A stretch of 10,627 nucleotides of DNA from Planctomycetota bacterium (GCA_029932425.1 JAOZQC010000062.1:1-10627), one strand, 5' to 3'. Counted from the stretch's first letter, positions 1 through 5,890 are shown. The notes: generated by a model not told the origin, from the letters alone. Made by a program: numbers and translations.

Positions 1-1
1 G

Positions 2-751
2 GGGCTTGGCGTTCTGGGTCTGCTGGCGGGGGTGGGTCTTCTCGGGCTCTTCTCTCCCGCGGAGGCGCAGAGAGCGCCCGGGAAGATCGCGATCGGCGCC
101 ACCCGGTACCGGGTGGCCGTGGTGCGGGTGGCGAACCCCGGCGGGTTCGACGCGGCGCCGCTCGCGATCGGGGACGTGGCGGGGCCGGACGCCCGTGCCC
201 TGGTCCCCGTGGCGGCGGGTCCCGCCGCCACCGGTTACTTCGGAGCGGTGGCCCACCCCCACGGGCGTCTCGAGAAGCTCTCGGGCCGGGGCCGGGCGGA
301 GGTGATCTTCCGCGGTGAGGTGGAGGCGGCGGTGGGGGCGAAAGCCGTCCTCAGCGGCGCTCGCCGGTTCCCCGTCACCGGGGTCGACGTGCGGGGCGAC
401 AGCACCATCGTGACCACGAAGTTCCAGGAGGTGGGGGCGAGGTTCCAGCTGTTCCGGAAGTCCGCGGAGTCCGAGGACCACGAGCTCGGCCTGGAGTTCT
501 CGGCGGTGAGCGCGGCGGGACCCGGATTCACTCCCGTGATCTCGGAGTTCCAGAGCCAGGGGACGGTGAAGCTGCCGGACGGCATGACCGCCGTCTTCCG
601 CTTCCTGGACCGGGTGGACGGCGCGGAGCTCTCGCACTCCGCCGCCCGGTGGCGCTACGGCCGGCCGCCGGAGGGAAAGAAGGAGCCGGGGCCGGACGTG
701 GTGGTGGAGTACTGGGTGCTCATCACCCGGCTCGACCTCGCGGAACGGTAG
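2..751 (+). CDS. Exported protein with secretin C-terminal-domain-like features (5' end outside window)
   Basis: The reading frame is already open at the left edge, so the true start lies upstream; a GTG at 32 is in frame but falls inside the signal peptide. Visible residues 1-24 form a Gly/Leu-rich hydrophobic core followed by SPAEAQ, a plausible signal peptidase I site after AEA, so the protein is probably exported. About 225 mature residues follow. The C-terminal half resembles the core of type II/III secretins and PilQ: KFQEVGARFQL (visible residues 140-150) matches the 'dvGv.L.v.P' strand, FTPVISEFQSQGTVKLPDG (176-194) matches the 'p.i..re..t.v.v.dG' segment, and EYWVLITRLDL near the end matches the terminal 'ELvIlITP.lv'. 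The length is far below a full secretin and no N0/N1 domains are visible, so a pore is not proven. The family assignment is inference; export is well supported. It ends with TAG, and a GC hairpin lies 87 bp downstream. Confidence 0.6.
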   Translation, partial: GLGVLGLLAGVGLLGLFSPAEAQRAPGKIAIGATRYRVAVVRVANPGGFDAAPLAIGDVAGPDARALVPVAAGPAATGYFGAVAHPHGRLEKLSGRGRAEVIFRGEVEAAVGAKAVLSGARRFPVTGVDVRGDSTIVTTKFQEVGARFQLFRKSAESEDHELGLEFSAVSAAGPGFTPVISEFQSQGTVKLPDGMTAVFRFLDRVDGAELSHSAARWRYGRPPEGKKEPGPDVVVEYWVLITRLDLAER

Positions 752-837
752 CCCGCGGCGTCTCCTCTGGCGAACGCGGGGACCGACGGGTTCCCGGGGC
801 GACGGGGCCTCCCGCGGAGCGTGGGGCCCGGGCTTCC

Positions 838-878
838 CCGGTCCGTTCCCGGCGGGGGCGGGCGCCGGGACGGACCGG
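838..878. other. Strong GC hairpin downstream of the exported-protein gene
   Basis: CCGGTCCGT (838-846) and, after a single bulged T, CCCGGCG (848-854) pair with CGCCGGG (863-869) and ACGGACCGG (870-878), giving about 16 base pairs around an 8-nt loop. It lies 87 bp after the TAG at 751 and has no T-run on either side, so it is not a classical intrinsic terminator. It may stabilise the 3' end of the upstream mRNA or assist termination. At this GC content shorter hairpins arise by chance, but a 16-bp stem is less easily dismissed. Confidence 0.4.
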
Positions 879-1011
879 CCGCCGCGGGGAGTCGGTCTCC
901 CGCCGGTCGAGGCGGGTTCCGGCGAACGCCGGGCGTGCGCACGGGAAGCGCGGGGCGCCGGCTCGAATCGGGGGAAGGCCGATTGCGGGAAGAGGAAGGC
1001 GTTCCCCCGGC

Positions 1012-1037
1012 GGGCGACCGAGTTCTCGGTCGAGCCC
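1012..1037. other. Small hairpin in gene-free region
   Basis: CGACCGA (1015-1021) pairs perfectly with TCGGTCG (1026-1032) around a GTTC loop. An outer GGG (1012-1014) can pair with CCC (1035-1037) across a two-base bulge. No T-run follows and no gene end is close, so its function is unknown. Confidence 0.3.
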
Positions 1038-1473
1038 CCGTCCCGGGCCGTTCCGTCCATTGCCGGAAAACCCGCCAGGGGAGTCGATATGGTTCCGCGG
1101 GCGGACACGCGACGGGCGTGCCGGACGGGGCGGAAACCCGGAACCCCCGGGAGGGCAGGAGGTTGGGGCGGCTCCCCCGCTGCCGGGGGAGGCGATCGTC
1201 GCATTCCCCGGACATCGAGGTTCAGCGGGATGAACCCTCCGCGGCGCCCGCCTCGGCCGGGGACCCGCCCGGTCCGGGAAGGCATGCCCCGGGGTGAAGG
1301 GGCTTCGCGGGCGGCCCTCGTTTCCGGAGAGCCCGGGGCCGGGGCGTCCCCCGTCCCGCGACCGGGGGGGGGAGGGGGCGCCTCCGGGAAGAGCCCGGGC
1401 GGCGGTCCCGGCGGGCCGGCGGCGAACGGGGAGGCGGCCCCCCCCGGCGGGGAGCGCCCCCGGCCGCCCGCCT

Positions 1474-2589
1474 TCAGGAGCGAACCCGGGTGAAGAATCC
1501 CCGGTGGATGTTCAGGCGCTCCCGGTCGTAGTAGAGGTCCGCGTCAAGGAGGTTGAGCCCGGAGGCGGCCACCTCCAGCGACTCGTCGCCGATGCGGCAG
1601 GCCGGGGCCACTCCCCGGGCGGAGACCATGCGGCCCGATCCTCCCCCGAGGAGGAGGTCGACGGCGGCGGCGCCGAAGAGGCACCCCATGATGCGGTCGA
1701 TGGGGCCCGGGGGTCCTCCCCGCTGGGCGTGGGCGGGAACCACGGACCGGGCGTCGAAGGGGCAGCTCTCCCGGATCCAGGAGCTGAGCATCTCGCCGAC
1801 CCCGCCGAGCTTCACGTGGCCGAAGGCGTCCACCTCCTTCGAGGCGGTGACGAGCTCCCCGTTCTCGAGCCTCGCCCCCTCCGCGGCCACCACCACCGCG
1901 TAGCTCGGGTACTTGCGGTTCTTCATGCCCCGGGTGATGCGCTCCGTGAGGAGTTCCTTCAGGTGCTCGAAGGAGAAGGGGACCTCCGGGATGAGGATGA
2001 TGAAGGCCCCGCCGCCCACCCCGCTCCAGAAGGCCAGGTGACCGGCGTGGCGGCCCATGATCTCGACGACCTGGACCCAGTGGTGGGAGCCCGCGGGCGT
2101 CCGGCACCGCTCGATGATCTCCTGGCACGTGGTCACCGCGGTCTGGAACCCCAGCGTGTAGTCGGTGCCGAGGAGGTCCTTGTCGATGGTCTTGGGCACG
2201 CCCACCACCGGCGCGCCCTTCCGGGAGAGCCGGAAGGCGACCCCGAGGGTGTCCTCGCCGCCCATGGCGACGAGGCCGTCCAGGCCGAGCTTCTCGATGT
2301 TGCGGATGACCTCGTCCGAGCGGTCCTCGGTCTTTCCGCCGGAGGCCACCCGGAAGGGGTTGGTCCGCGACGAGCCGAGGTTCGTGCCGCCGTCCCGGTC
2401 CCAGGTGCGGACGACGTGGTGAGGCAGGGGGGTCACGTCGTCGCAGTAGTCGTCGAGCAGGCCGCGCCACCCGTCGTGAAGCCCCACCACCTCGATCCCG
2501 TGGTCGTGCGCCCGGTAGACCACGGACTTGATGGCGGCGTTCAGGCCCGGGGCGTCGCCTCCCCCGGTGAGCACTCCGATCCGCTTCAT
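1474..2589 (-). CDS. pfp: Phosphofructokinase, probably pyrophosphate-dependent
   Basis: This 371-residue cytosolic enzyme phosphorylates fructose 6-phosphate to fructose 1,6-bisphosphate in glycolysis. The ATG at 2589 is chosen because GAGGTGG (2600-2594) sits five bases upstream; an in-frame upstream extension to 2724 would be unconserved and would read through the promoter. Family motifs appear in order: GGGDAPGLNA (9-18), GGEDT (110-114), PKTIDKD (132-138, catalytic Asp136), MGR (178-180), PE (201-202) and HAQRGG (287-292). In E. coli PfkA the donor-site pair is Asp103-Gly104 (GGDGS). Here it is Glu112-Asp113, and Asp at the second position blocks ATP and marks PPi-using enzymes of the actinobacterial/group III type; Lys133 replaces the second discriminating Gly. 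If so, the step is reversible and can also serve gluconeogenesis. TIDKD replaces the more usual TIDND but keeps both Asp. It is divergent from tex, with its own likely promoter and palindrome. PFK identity is near certain; the PPi donor is a motif-based inference. Confidence 0.95.
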   Translation of the reverse strand: MKRIGVLTGGGDAPGLNAAIKSVVYRAHDHGIEVVGLHDGWRGLLDDYCDDVTPLPHHVVRTWDRDGGTNLGSSRTNPFRVASGGKTEDRSDEVIRNIEKLGLDGLVAMGGEDTLGVAFRLSRKGAPVVGVPKTIDKDLLGTDYTLGFQTAVTTCQEIIERCRTPAGSHHWVQVVEIMGRHAGHLAFWSGVGGGAFIILIPEVPFSFEHLKELLTERITRGMKNRKYPSYAVVVAAEGARLENGELVTASKEVDAFGHVKLGGVGEMLSSWIRESCPFDARSVVPAHAQRGGPPGPIDRIMGCLFGAAAVDLLLGGGSGRMVSARGVAPACRIGDESLEVAASGLNLLDADLYYDRERLNIHRGFFTRVRS

Positions 2590-2624
2590 GTCGCCACCTC
2601 GTGAAGAAAGCCGTCCCGCCCGGG

Positions 2625-2653
2625 AGCATAGGCGGGCGGGAGGGGAGGGCGAA
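2625..2653 (-). promoter_or_regulatory. Candidate promoter of the phosphofructokinase gene
   Basis: Read on the minus strand, TTCGCC (2653-2648) and TATGCT (2630-2625) are separated by 17 bases, which places the transcript start near 2618 and leaves a leader of about 28 nt. The -10 matches the sigma-70 consensus at four of six positions and the -35 at three. An inverted repeat CCCGCCC (2615-2621)/GGGCGGG (2634-2640) brackets the -10 box and could be an operator or simply reflect composition. Confidence 0.4.
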
Positions 2654-2664
2654 GACTTGTCTTC
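2651..2664. promoter_or_regulatory. Palindrome between the divergent promoters, possible operator
   Basis: GAAGACTTGTCTTC is an inverted repeat with 6-bp arms and a 2-bp centre. It is AT-richer than its surroundings and overlaps the predicted -35 of the phosphofructokinase promoter while lying about 40 bp upstream of the tex -35. This is a typical position for a regulator acting on one or both genes. No cognate regulator gene is in the window. Confidence 0.3.
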
Positions 2665-2704
2665 CCGGGGCCCGCGTGCCGCCCCGTCCCTGCTCCGGGC
2701 CTTC

Positions 2705-2733
2705 TTGTGTCCCCCGGATCCCACTGCAATAAT
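2705..2733 (+). promoter_or_regulatory. Candidate extended -10 promoter of tex
   Basis: TTGTGT (2705-2710) is followed 17 bases later by AATAAT (2728-2733), which matches TATAAT at five of six positions. A TG at 2725-2726 makes it an extended -10 element. The predicted start of transcription is near 2740, giving a leader of about 26 nt before the GTG at 2766. A/T bases are rare around here, which makes the match more persuasive. Confidence 0.55.
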
Positions 2734-2765
2734 GCGGCCTTGCCGCGCAGGCCGAGGTGCCCCCC

Positions 2766-5282
2766 GTGACCGATCACCCGATCCGCGATCCCTTCGTGAT
2801 GGAGACCCTCTCCTCCGAATTCCGGGAACATGCCGCCGTGCTTCCCACCGTGCTGGAGTTCCTGGACGCGGGGGTGCCGCTGCCGTTCCTCGCCCGCTAC
2901 CGGAAGGAGCGCACGGGGGGGCTCTCGGAGACCGTTCTCCGGCGCATCCGGGACCGGCGGGACGAGCTGGAGGAGATCGGGAAGCGGCGCCGCCAGGCCC
3001 TGCGCGAGCTCGAGCTCGCGGGGCTCTCGTCCGCGGAGACCCGGAGGCGGGTGGAGCGGACGCGCTCCGTCGCCGCCCTGGAGGACGTGCGGGACTTCTG
3101 CCGGGACCTCCTGAAGGACCCGGAGCGGGCCGCCGAGGAGGAGACCTTCGGACCTCTGGCCTCCGCCATCCTCCGCGGGGAGGCGGGCCTCTCGCTCGAG
3201 GAGCTGGCCGCGCCCTTCGTCTCCCAGGAGCGGGGCATCCCCGACGGGAAGGCCGCGCTGGACGGGGCGCTCCGGGTCATCGCGCGCCGGATGGGAGCCA
3301 ACCTGGAGGCCTTCTTCCGGGTGCGTTCCCACCTCCTGTCCGCGGGTCGCCTGCGCGCCCGCCTCGTGCCCGACGGGGACGTCCACTCGAAGTACAAGAT
3401 GGTCCATGACTTCTCGGAGCCGGTGCGCTCGGTGGCCGGGCAGCGGGTGCTCGCCGTCCTCCGGGGCGGGCGCGAGAAGGCCCTCACGGTGGGGATCGAG
3501 GCCGATCGCGGGAAGGCCGTGGATCTCCTCCGGGAGATGTTCCTCCCGCCGGAGGAGCATCCCTACCGCGAGCTGTTCCCGGGCCTGGTGGAGAACGTCC
3601 ACGACGAGGTGCTCCGGCCCCGGGCGGAGCGCTCGGTGCTCCGGCATCTCAAGGAGAAGGCCGACCGGGAGGCGGTGAAGGTCTTCTCGGGGAACCTGGA
3701 GCAGCTCCTCCTCACCCCGCCCGCGGGGGAGAGGGTGGTCATGGGAGTGCACCCGGGGATCCGGCGGGGGGTGAAGCTCGCGGTGGTGGACGCCGAGGGG
3801 AACCACGTGGCCCACGCCACGATCTTCCCCTTTCCGCCCAAGAACCGGACGGAGGCCGCGAAGAAGACGGTGGGGGACTTCTGCCGTCACCACAAGGTGG
3901 AGCTGGTGGCGGTGGGTACGGGAGCCGGCTCGCGGGAGACGGAACGTTTCTTCCGGAGCGCCCTGGGGGAGGACGACGGGGTGCAGGCGAAGGTGGTGCT
4001 GGTGAACGACGCCGGTTCCTCCGCCTACGCCTCGGGGCATCTCGCGAAGCGCGAGTTTCCGAAGCTGGACATGAGGGCGCGCTGCGCGGTGACGATCGCC
4101 CGGCGGCTCCAGGACCCCCTCGGCGAGCTTGCGAAGGTGGAGCCGCGGGCCATCGGCGTGGGGCCCTACCAGCGTGACGTGGACCAGGCCCTGCTGAACC
4201 GCGCCCTGCGGGAGATCATCCGGTCCGTGGTGGCCCGCGTGGGGGTGGACCCGAACCGGGCGGACCTGAGCCTGCTCTCCTACGTGCCGGGTTTCTCGGC
4301 CCGGATCGCGGAGGCGGTGATGGCGCGGCGCTCCGAGAAGGGGCCCTTCGGCCGGCGCGAGGAACTCCGGGAGGTTCCCGGCGTCGACGAGAGGGTCTGG
4401 CTGTTCGCGGCGGGTTTCCTGCGCATCCGCGGCGGCGAGAACCCGCTCGACGCCACCGGTATCCACCCGGAGCACTACCGCCTGGTGGAGGAGATGGCGG
4501 CCCGCCTGGACCTGGAGCCCGCGGCCCTGCTCGGCAACGGAGACGCGCTGTCCGGGCTCGACCCCTCGGGGTTCGCGGGCGAGGAGATCGGGCTGCCCAC
4601 GGTGCTCGACATCTTCCGGGAGCTTCGCGAGGCGGGGCGTGATCCCCGGGGACATTTCGAGCCTCCCTCCTTCCGGGAGGATCTCCGGACCCTCGAGGAC
4701 CTGCGGCCGGGCATGGAGCTGGAGGGGATCGTCACCAACATCGCGGGCTTCGGCGTCTTCGTGGACGTGGGCATCGAGCAGGAGGGCCTCGTCCACGTCT
4801 CCCAGCTCGCCGACGGGTTCGTGAAGGACCCCGGCCACGTGACGGCGGTGGGCCGCCGGGTGAAGGTGCGGGTGATCGGCGTGGACCGGGAGCGCAAGCG
4901 CTTTTCGCTCTCGATGCGGCCGCCGGGGACCGCGCGGCCGCGGCGCCGGGAGGAGAGCGGACGGCCGGGCGATCGCAGGGGCCGCGGCGGGGAACGGAGA
5001 GGCCGGGCGGGGGAGAGGGGGGGACGCCCGCCCGCGGGCCGCCGGCCGGAGAAGGGCCGGGGAGGTGGGAAGGGACGGACCGGGCGCCGGCCCGGCCGGC
5101 CGGGAGGCCCGCGCTCGGAGGAGGGGAGGCGGTCCGGGCCTCCGGGAAAGGACCGGCCGCGGGTGATCGAGCAGAAGGCGAAGCGCGAGCCGGAGCCGGA
5201 GATCGACCCCTCCCTCCCGGAGGAGGAGCTCTACCGCCTGAAGCTGGAGCGCCTGCGCAAGCGCTTCGAGCAGGGCACCTGA
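2766..5282 (+). CDS. tex: Tex, S1-domain RNA-binding transcription accessory protein
   Basis: Tex is a cytosolic, RNA-polymerase-associated RNA-binding protein related to eukaryotic Spt6. I start it at GTG 2766 because GAGGTG (2754-2759) stands six bases upstream; the earlier GTG at 2757 lies inside that ribosome site. The product is 838 aa. Domains by residue: helical Tex N-terminus with LPFLARYRKERTGGL (39-53); YqgF/RNase H-like domain (about 320-447) beginning VVMGVHPGIRRGVK, later SRETE; conserved IGVGPYQRDVDQ (463-474); helix-hairpin-helix region (about 480-557) with FLRIRGGENPLDATGIHPEHY; S1 domain (about 645-717). E. coli Tex is about 770 aa. The excess is an Arg/Gly/Pro-rich tail (about 719-798) ending in an acidic-to-basic helix, EEELYRLKLERLRKRFE. 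The YqgF motif GxDPGxRxG reads GVHPGIRRG, so an acidic position is His329, which suggests no nuclease activity. The gene appears monocistronic, with its own promoter. Confidence 0.97.
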   Translation: MTDHPIRDPFVMETLSSEFREHAAVLPTVLEFLDAGVPLPFLARYRKERTGGLSETVLRRIRDRRDELEEIGKRRRQALRELELAGLSSAETRRRVERTRSVAALEDVRDFCRDLLKDPERAAEEETFGPLASAILRGEAGLSLEELAAPFVSQERGIPDGKAALDGALRVIARRMGANLEAFFRVRSHLLSAGRLRARLVPDGDVHSKYKMVHDFSEPVRSVAGQRVLAVLRGGREKALTVGIEADRGKAVDLLREMFLPPEEHPYRELFPGLVENVHDEVLRPRAERSVLRHLKEKADREAVKVFSGNLEQLLLTPPAGERVVMGVHPGIRRGVKLAVVDAEGNHVAHATIFPFPPKNRTEAAKKTVGDFCRHHKVELVAVGTGAGSRETERFFRSALGEDDGVQAKVVLVNDAGSSAYASGHLAKREFPKLDMRARCAVTIARRLQDPLGELAKVEPRAIGVGPYQRDVDQALLNRALREIIRSVVARVGVDPNRADLSLLSYVPGFSARIAEAVMARRSEKGPFGRREELREVPGVDERVWLFAAGFLRIRGGENPLDATGIHPEHYRLVEEMAARLDLEPAALLGNGDALSGLDPSGFAGEEIGLPTVLDIFRELREAGRDPRGHFEPPSFREDLRTLEDLRPGMELEGIVTNIAGFGVFVDVGIEQEGLVHVSQLADGFVKDPGHVTAVGRRVKVRVIGVDRERKRFSLSMRPPGTARPRRREESGRPGDRRGRGGERRGRAGERGGRPPAGRRPEKGRGGGKGRTGRRPGRPGGPRSEEGRRSGPPGKDRPRVIEQKAKREPEPEIDPSLPEEELYRLKLERLRKRFEQGT

Positions 5283-5290
5283 CCCCCGCG

Positions 5291-5367
5291 CAAATCTGGG
5301 GTACGGCCCTATGCCCTGCAAATCTGGGGTACGGCCCTATGCCCTGCAAATGCGGGGTCAGGCCCCG
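5291..5367. repeat. Two exact 28-bp tandem repeats plus a diverged third copy
   Basis: The unit runs from CAAATCTGGGG to TATGCCCTG and is present identically at 5291-5318 and 5319-5346. A partial variant, CAAATGCGGGGTCAGG..., occupies 5347-5367. The array starts eight bases after the tex stop. CTGACCCCCGCG (5279-5290), which includes that stop, is a near inverted match of GCGGGGTCAG (5352-5361), so the copies lie within inverted ends. Similar GGGGTCAGGCCCC-type intergenic repeats are scattered in many high-GC genomes, but I cannot name a family. No transposase is nearby. Confidence 0.75.
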
Positions 5368-5368
5368 C
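5352..5368 (+). terminator. Hairpin after tex, possible terminator
   Basis: GCGGGG (5352-5357) and CCCCGC (5363-5368) form a 6-bp all-GC stem around TCAGG, about 70 bp after the tex stop. It could extend by a T-G and an A-T pair. There is no T-run, so if it stops transcription it would do so inefficiently or with a factor. Confidence 0.3.
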
Positions 5369-5421
5369 GTACACCACGGACCTTCCGAATCTTCGTGCGG
5401 CTCGTGGATTCGGCGGGAGCA

Positions 5422-5564
5422 GGCGCCGAAGGCGGGCGCCGCCGGGCGATGAGGAGCAGGTCGGCCGCGGAACGCGGCCGGCGGGGGAGGTTCTGCCTCC
5501 CCCGGCGAAAGAAGACAGCACGGGCATGCCCGTCGGAGTACGGCTGCGGGCGTGCCCGTGCTGT
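5422..5564. other. Cluster of consecutive perfect hairpins
   Basis: Four stems follow each other. GGCGCC (5422-5427) pairs with 5435-5440. CGGCCGCG (5462-5469) pairs with CGCGGCCG (5473-5480) around GAA. CGGGGGAGG (5482-5490) pairs with CCTCCCCCG (5496-5504) around TTCTG. ACAGCACGGGCATGCCCG (5515-5532) pairs with 5547-5564 over 18 positions with one T-to-C difference, which is still a G-U pair in RNA, around a 14-nt loop. The last arm also contains the palindrome CGGGCATGCCCG. The cluster lies after tex and ends 16 bp before the promoter at 5581. It could be a structured 3' UTR, a terminator assembly isolating tex from downstream genes, or a palindromic repeat element. Confidence 0.5.
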
Positions 5565-5580
5565 GACCTTCGATGACGGG

Positions 5581-5610
5581 TTGACAGGGAGGGGTGGCGT
5601 GGGCTAGGGT
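5581..5610 (+). promoter_or_regulatory. Sigma-70-type promoter
   Basis: A perfect TTGACA (5581-5586) is separated by 18 bases from TAGGGT (5605-5610), a -10 form that keeps the key T, A and final T and is common in high-GC bacteria. The predicted transcription start is near 5617, the first base of a perfect palindrome. The next protein start on this strand is at 6000, so the promoter makes either a very long leader for moxR or a separate small RNA. This is the best promoter match in the window. Confidence 0.6.
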
Positions 5611-5616
5611 CTGTGC

Positions 5617-5632
5617 GTTCCCCGCGGGGAAC
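5617..5632. promoter_or_regulatory. Perfect 16-bp palindrome at the predicted transcription start
   Basis: GTTCCCCGCGGGGAAC is fully self-complementary and begins at the predicted +1 of the promoter at 5581-5610. As DNA it could be an operator for a dimeric repressor blocking initiation. As RNA it would form a tight 5' hairpin that protects the transcript. The sequence does not decide between the two. Confidence 0.45.
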
Positions 5633-5746
5633 CACCGACGGGTCGCGGAGTCTGTGAATCACTCCACTATTTTCCCCTTTTCTCCTAACAACGGGCTCCG
5701 CGCCCGACCCCCCCCTGAGACATCGCTGACAGGCACAGCTTTTTTT
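5617..5746 (+). ncRNA. Candidate small RNA, about 130 nt
   Basis: The candidate starts at the +1 of the TTGACA/TAGGGT promoter. It would fold into a 5' hairpin (5617-5632), a second hairpin GGAGT (5647-5651)/ACTCC (5661-5665), an unpaired all-pyrimidine stretch of 17 nt (5670-5686) containing TCTCCT, and a third hairpin CGGGC (5692-5696)/GCCCG (5702-5706). It ends in seven T (5740-5746) after a weak stem GCTG (5725-5728)/CAGC (5736-5739). TCTCCT can pair with Shine-Dalgarno sequences, a known style of trans-acting sRNA seed. It does not look like SRP RNA, tmRNA or another universal RNA. The weak terminal stem is the main reason for doubt; the alternative is a moxR leader. Confidence 0.3.
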
Positions 5747-5777
5747 CATTTTTCCGAAGCGCCGCCGTCCGCCGCGG

Positions 5778-5802
5778 TCTCCTCCCTCCCCCTCCCCCTC
5801 CC
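5778..5802 (-). other. Homopyrimidine tract with a minus-strand G-quadruplex motif
   Basis: Twenty-five consecutive pyrimidines on the plus strand contain CCC-T-CCCCC-T-CCCCC-T-CCC (5784-5802). The minus strand therefore carries four G-runs of three to five bases separated by single A, an ideal G-quadruplex pattern with one-base loops. The plus strand could form an i-motif. The tract is flanked by CCGCGG on both sides and lies about 200 bp upstream of moxR. Because the G-rich strand is the template for moxR transcription, it could slow polymerase reading from upstream promoters. Confidence 0.55.
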
Positions 5803-5884
5803 GGCCGCGGCTCTGCGCCCGCCTCCCCGGACCGCGCTCTCCTCGCGCCCCTTCCCCGGCTGGTGGGATTCTCCGCCTCATCCG

Positions 5885-5890
5885 TATAAC
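5885..5890 (+). promoter_or_regulatory. Possible -10 element of the moxR operon
   Basis: TATAAC matches the sigma-70 -10 at five of six positions in an otherwise GC-rich setting and would start a transcript near 5897, about 100 nt before moxR. The -35 region (TGGTGG around 5861-5866) is poor. I see no sigma-54 GG/GC pair at the right spacing. The operon may instead start from 5581-5610. Confidence 0.3.

Larger units (their letters stand above)
752..1473. other. Gene-free GC-rich intergenic stretch
   Basis: About 720 bases separate two gene 3' ends: the exported protein reads in from the left and the phosphofructokinase from the right. Open frames exist on both strands only because stop codons are rare at this base composition. 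Their translations are Arg/Gly/Pro-rich with no recognisable domain, no convincing ribosome site and no codon-position pattern like the real genes. The stretch contains two good hairpins (838-878 and 1012-1037), a run of nine G at 1364-1372 and a run of eight C at 1438-1445. I see no promoter, tRNA or repeat that I can defend. Confidence 0.6.

Noticed and set aside
1060..1093. TTGCCG ... TATGGT as a promoter in the gap
   Set aside because: The spacing of 22 bases is too long and the boxes are weak.
649..1297. Several overlapping open frames in the gap after the exported-protein gene
   Set aside because: Translations are Arg/Gly/Pro-rich, ribosome sites are absent, and frames on both strands are equally open, as expected from stop scarcity alone.
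1294..2604. Long plus-strand open frame opposite the phosphofructokinase gene
   Set aside because: It is the antisense shadow of a well-identified enzyme; its translation is low-complexity with no domain, and long antisense frames are expected at this GC content.
2757..2765. Upstream GTG start for tex
   Set aside because: This GTG is itself part of the GAGGTG ribosome site that suits the GTG at 2766.
2586..5321. 911-codon minus-strand open frame opposite tex
   Set aside because: It is His/Arg/Pro/Leu-rich with no motif and fully antisense to Tex, whose domains are all recognisable.
5291..5367. CRISPR array
   Set aside because: The copies are directly adjacent with no unique spacers, and no cas genes are present.
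5617..5746. SRP, 6S or tmRNA
   Set aside because: No GGAAGGAAGCAGC-type SRP loop, no long closing stem with a central bubble as in 6S, and no tRNA-like ends.
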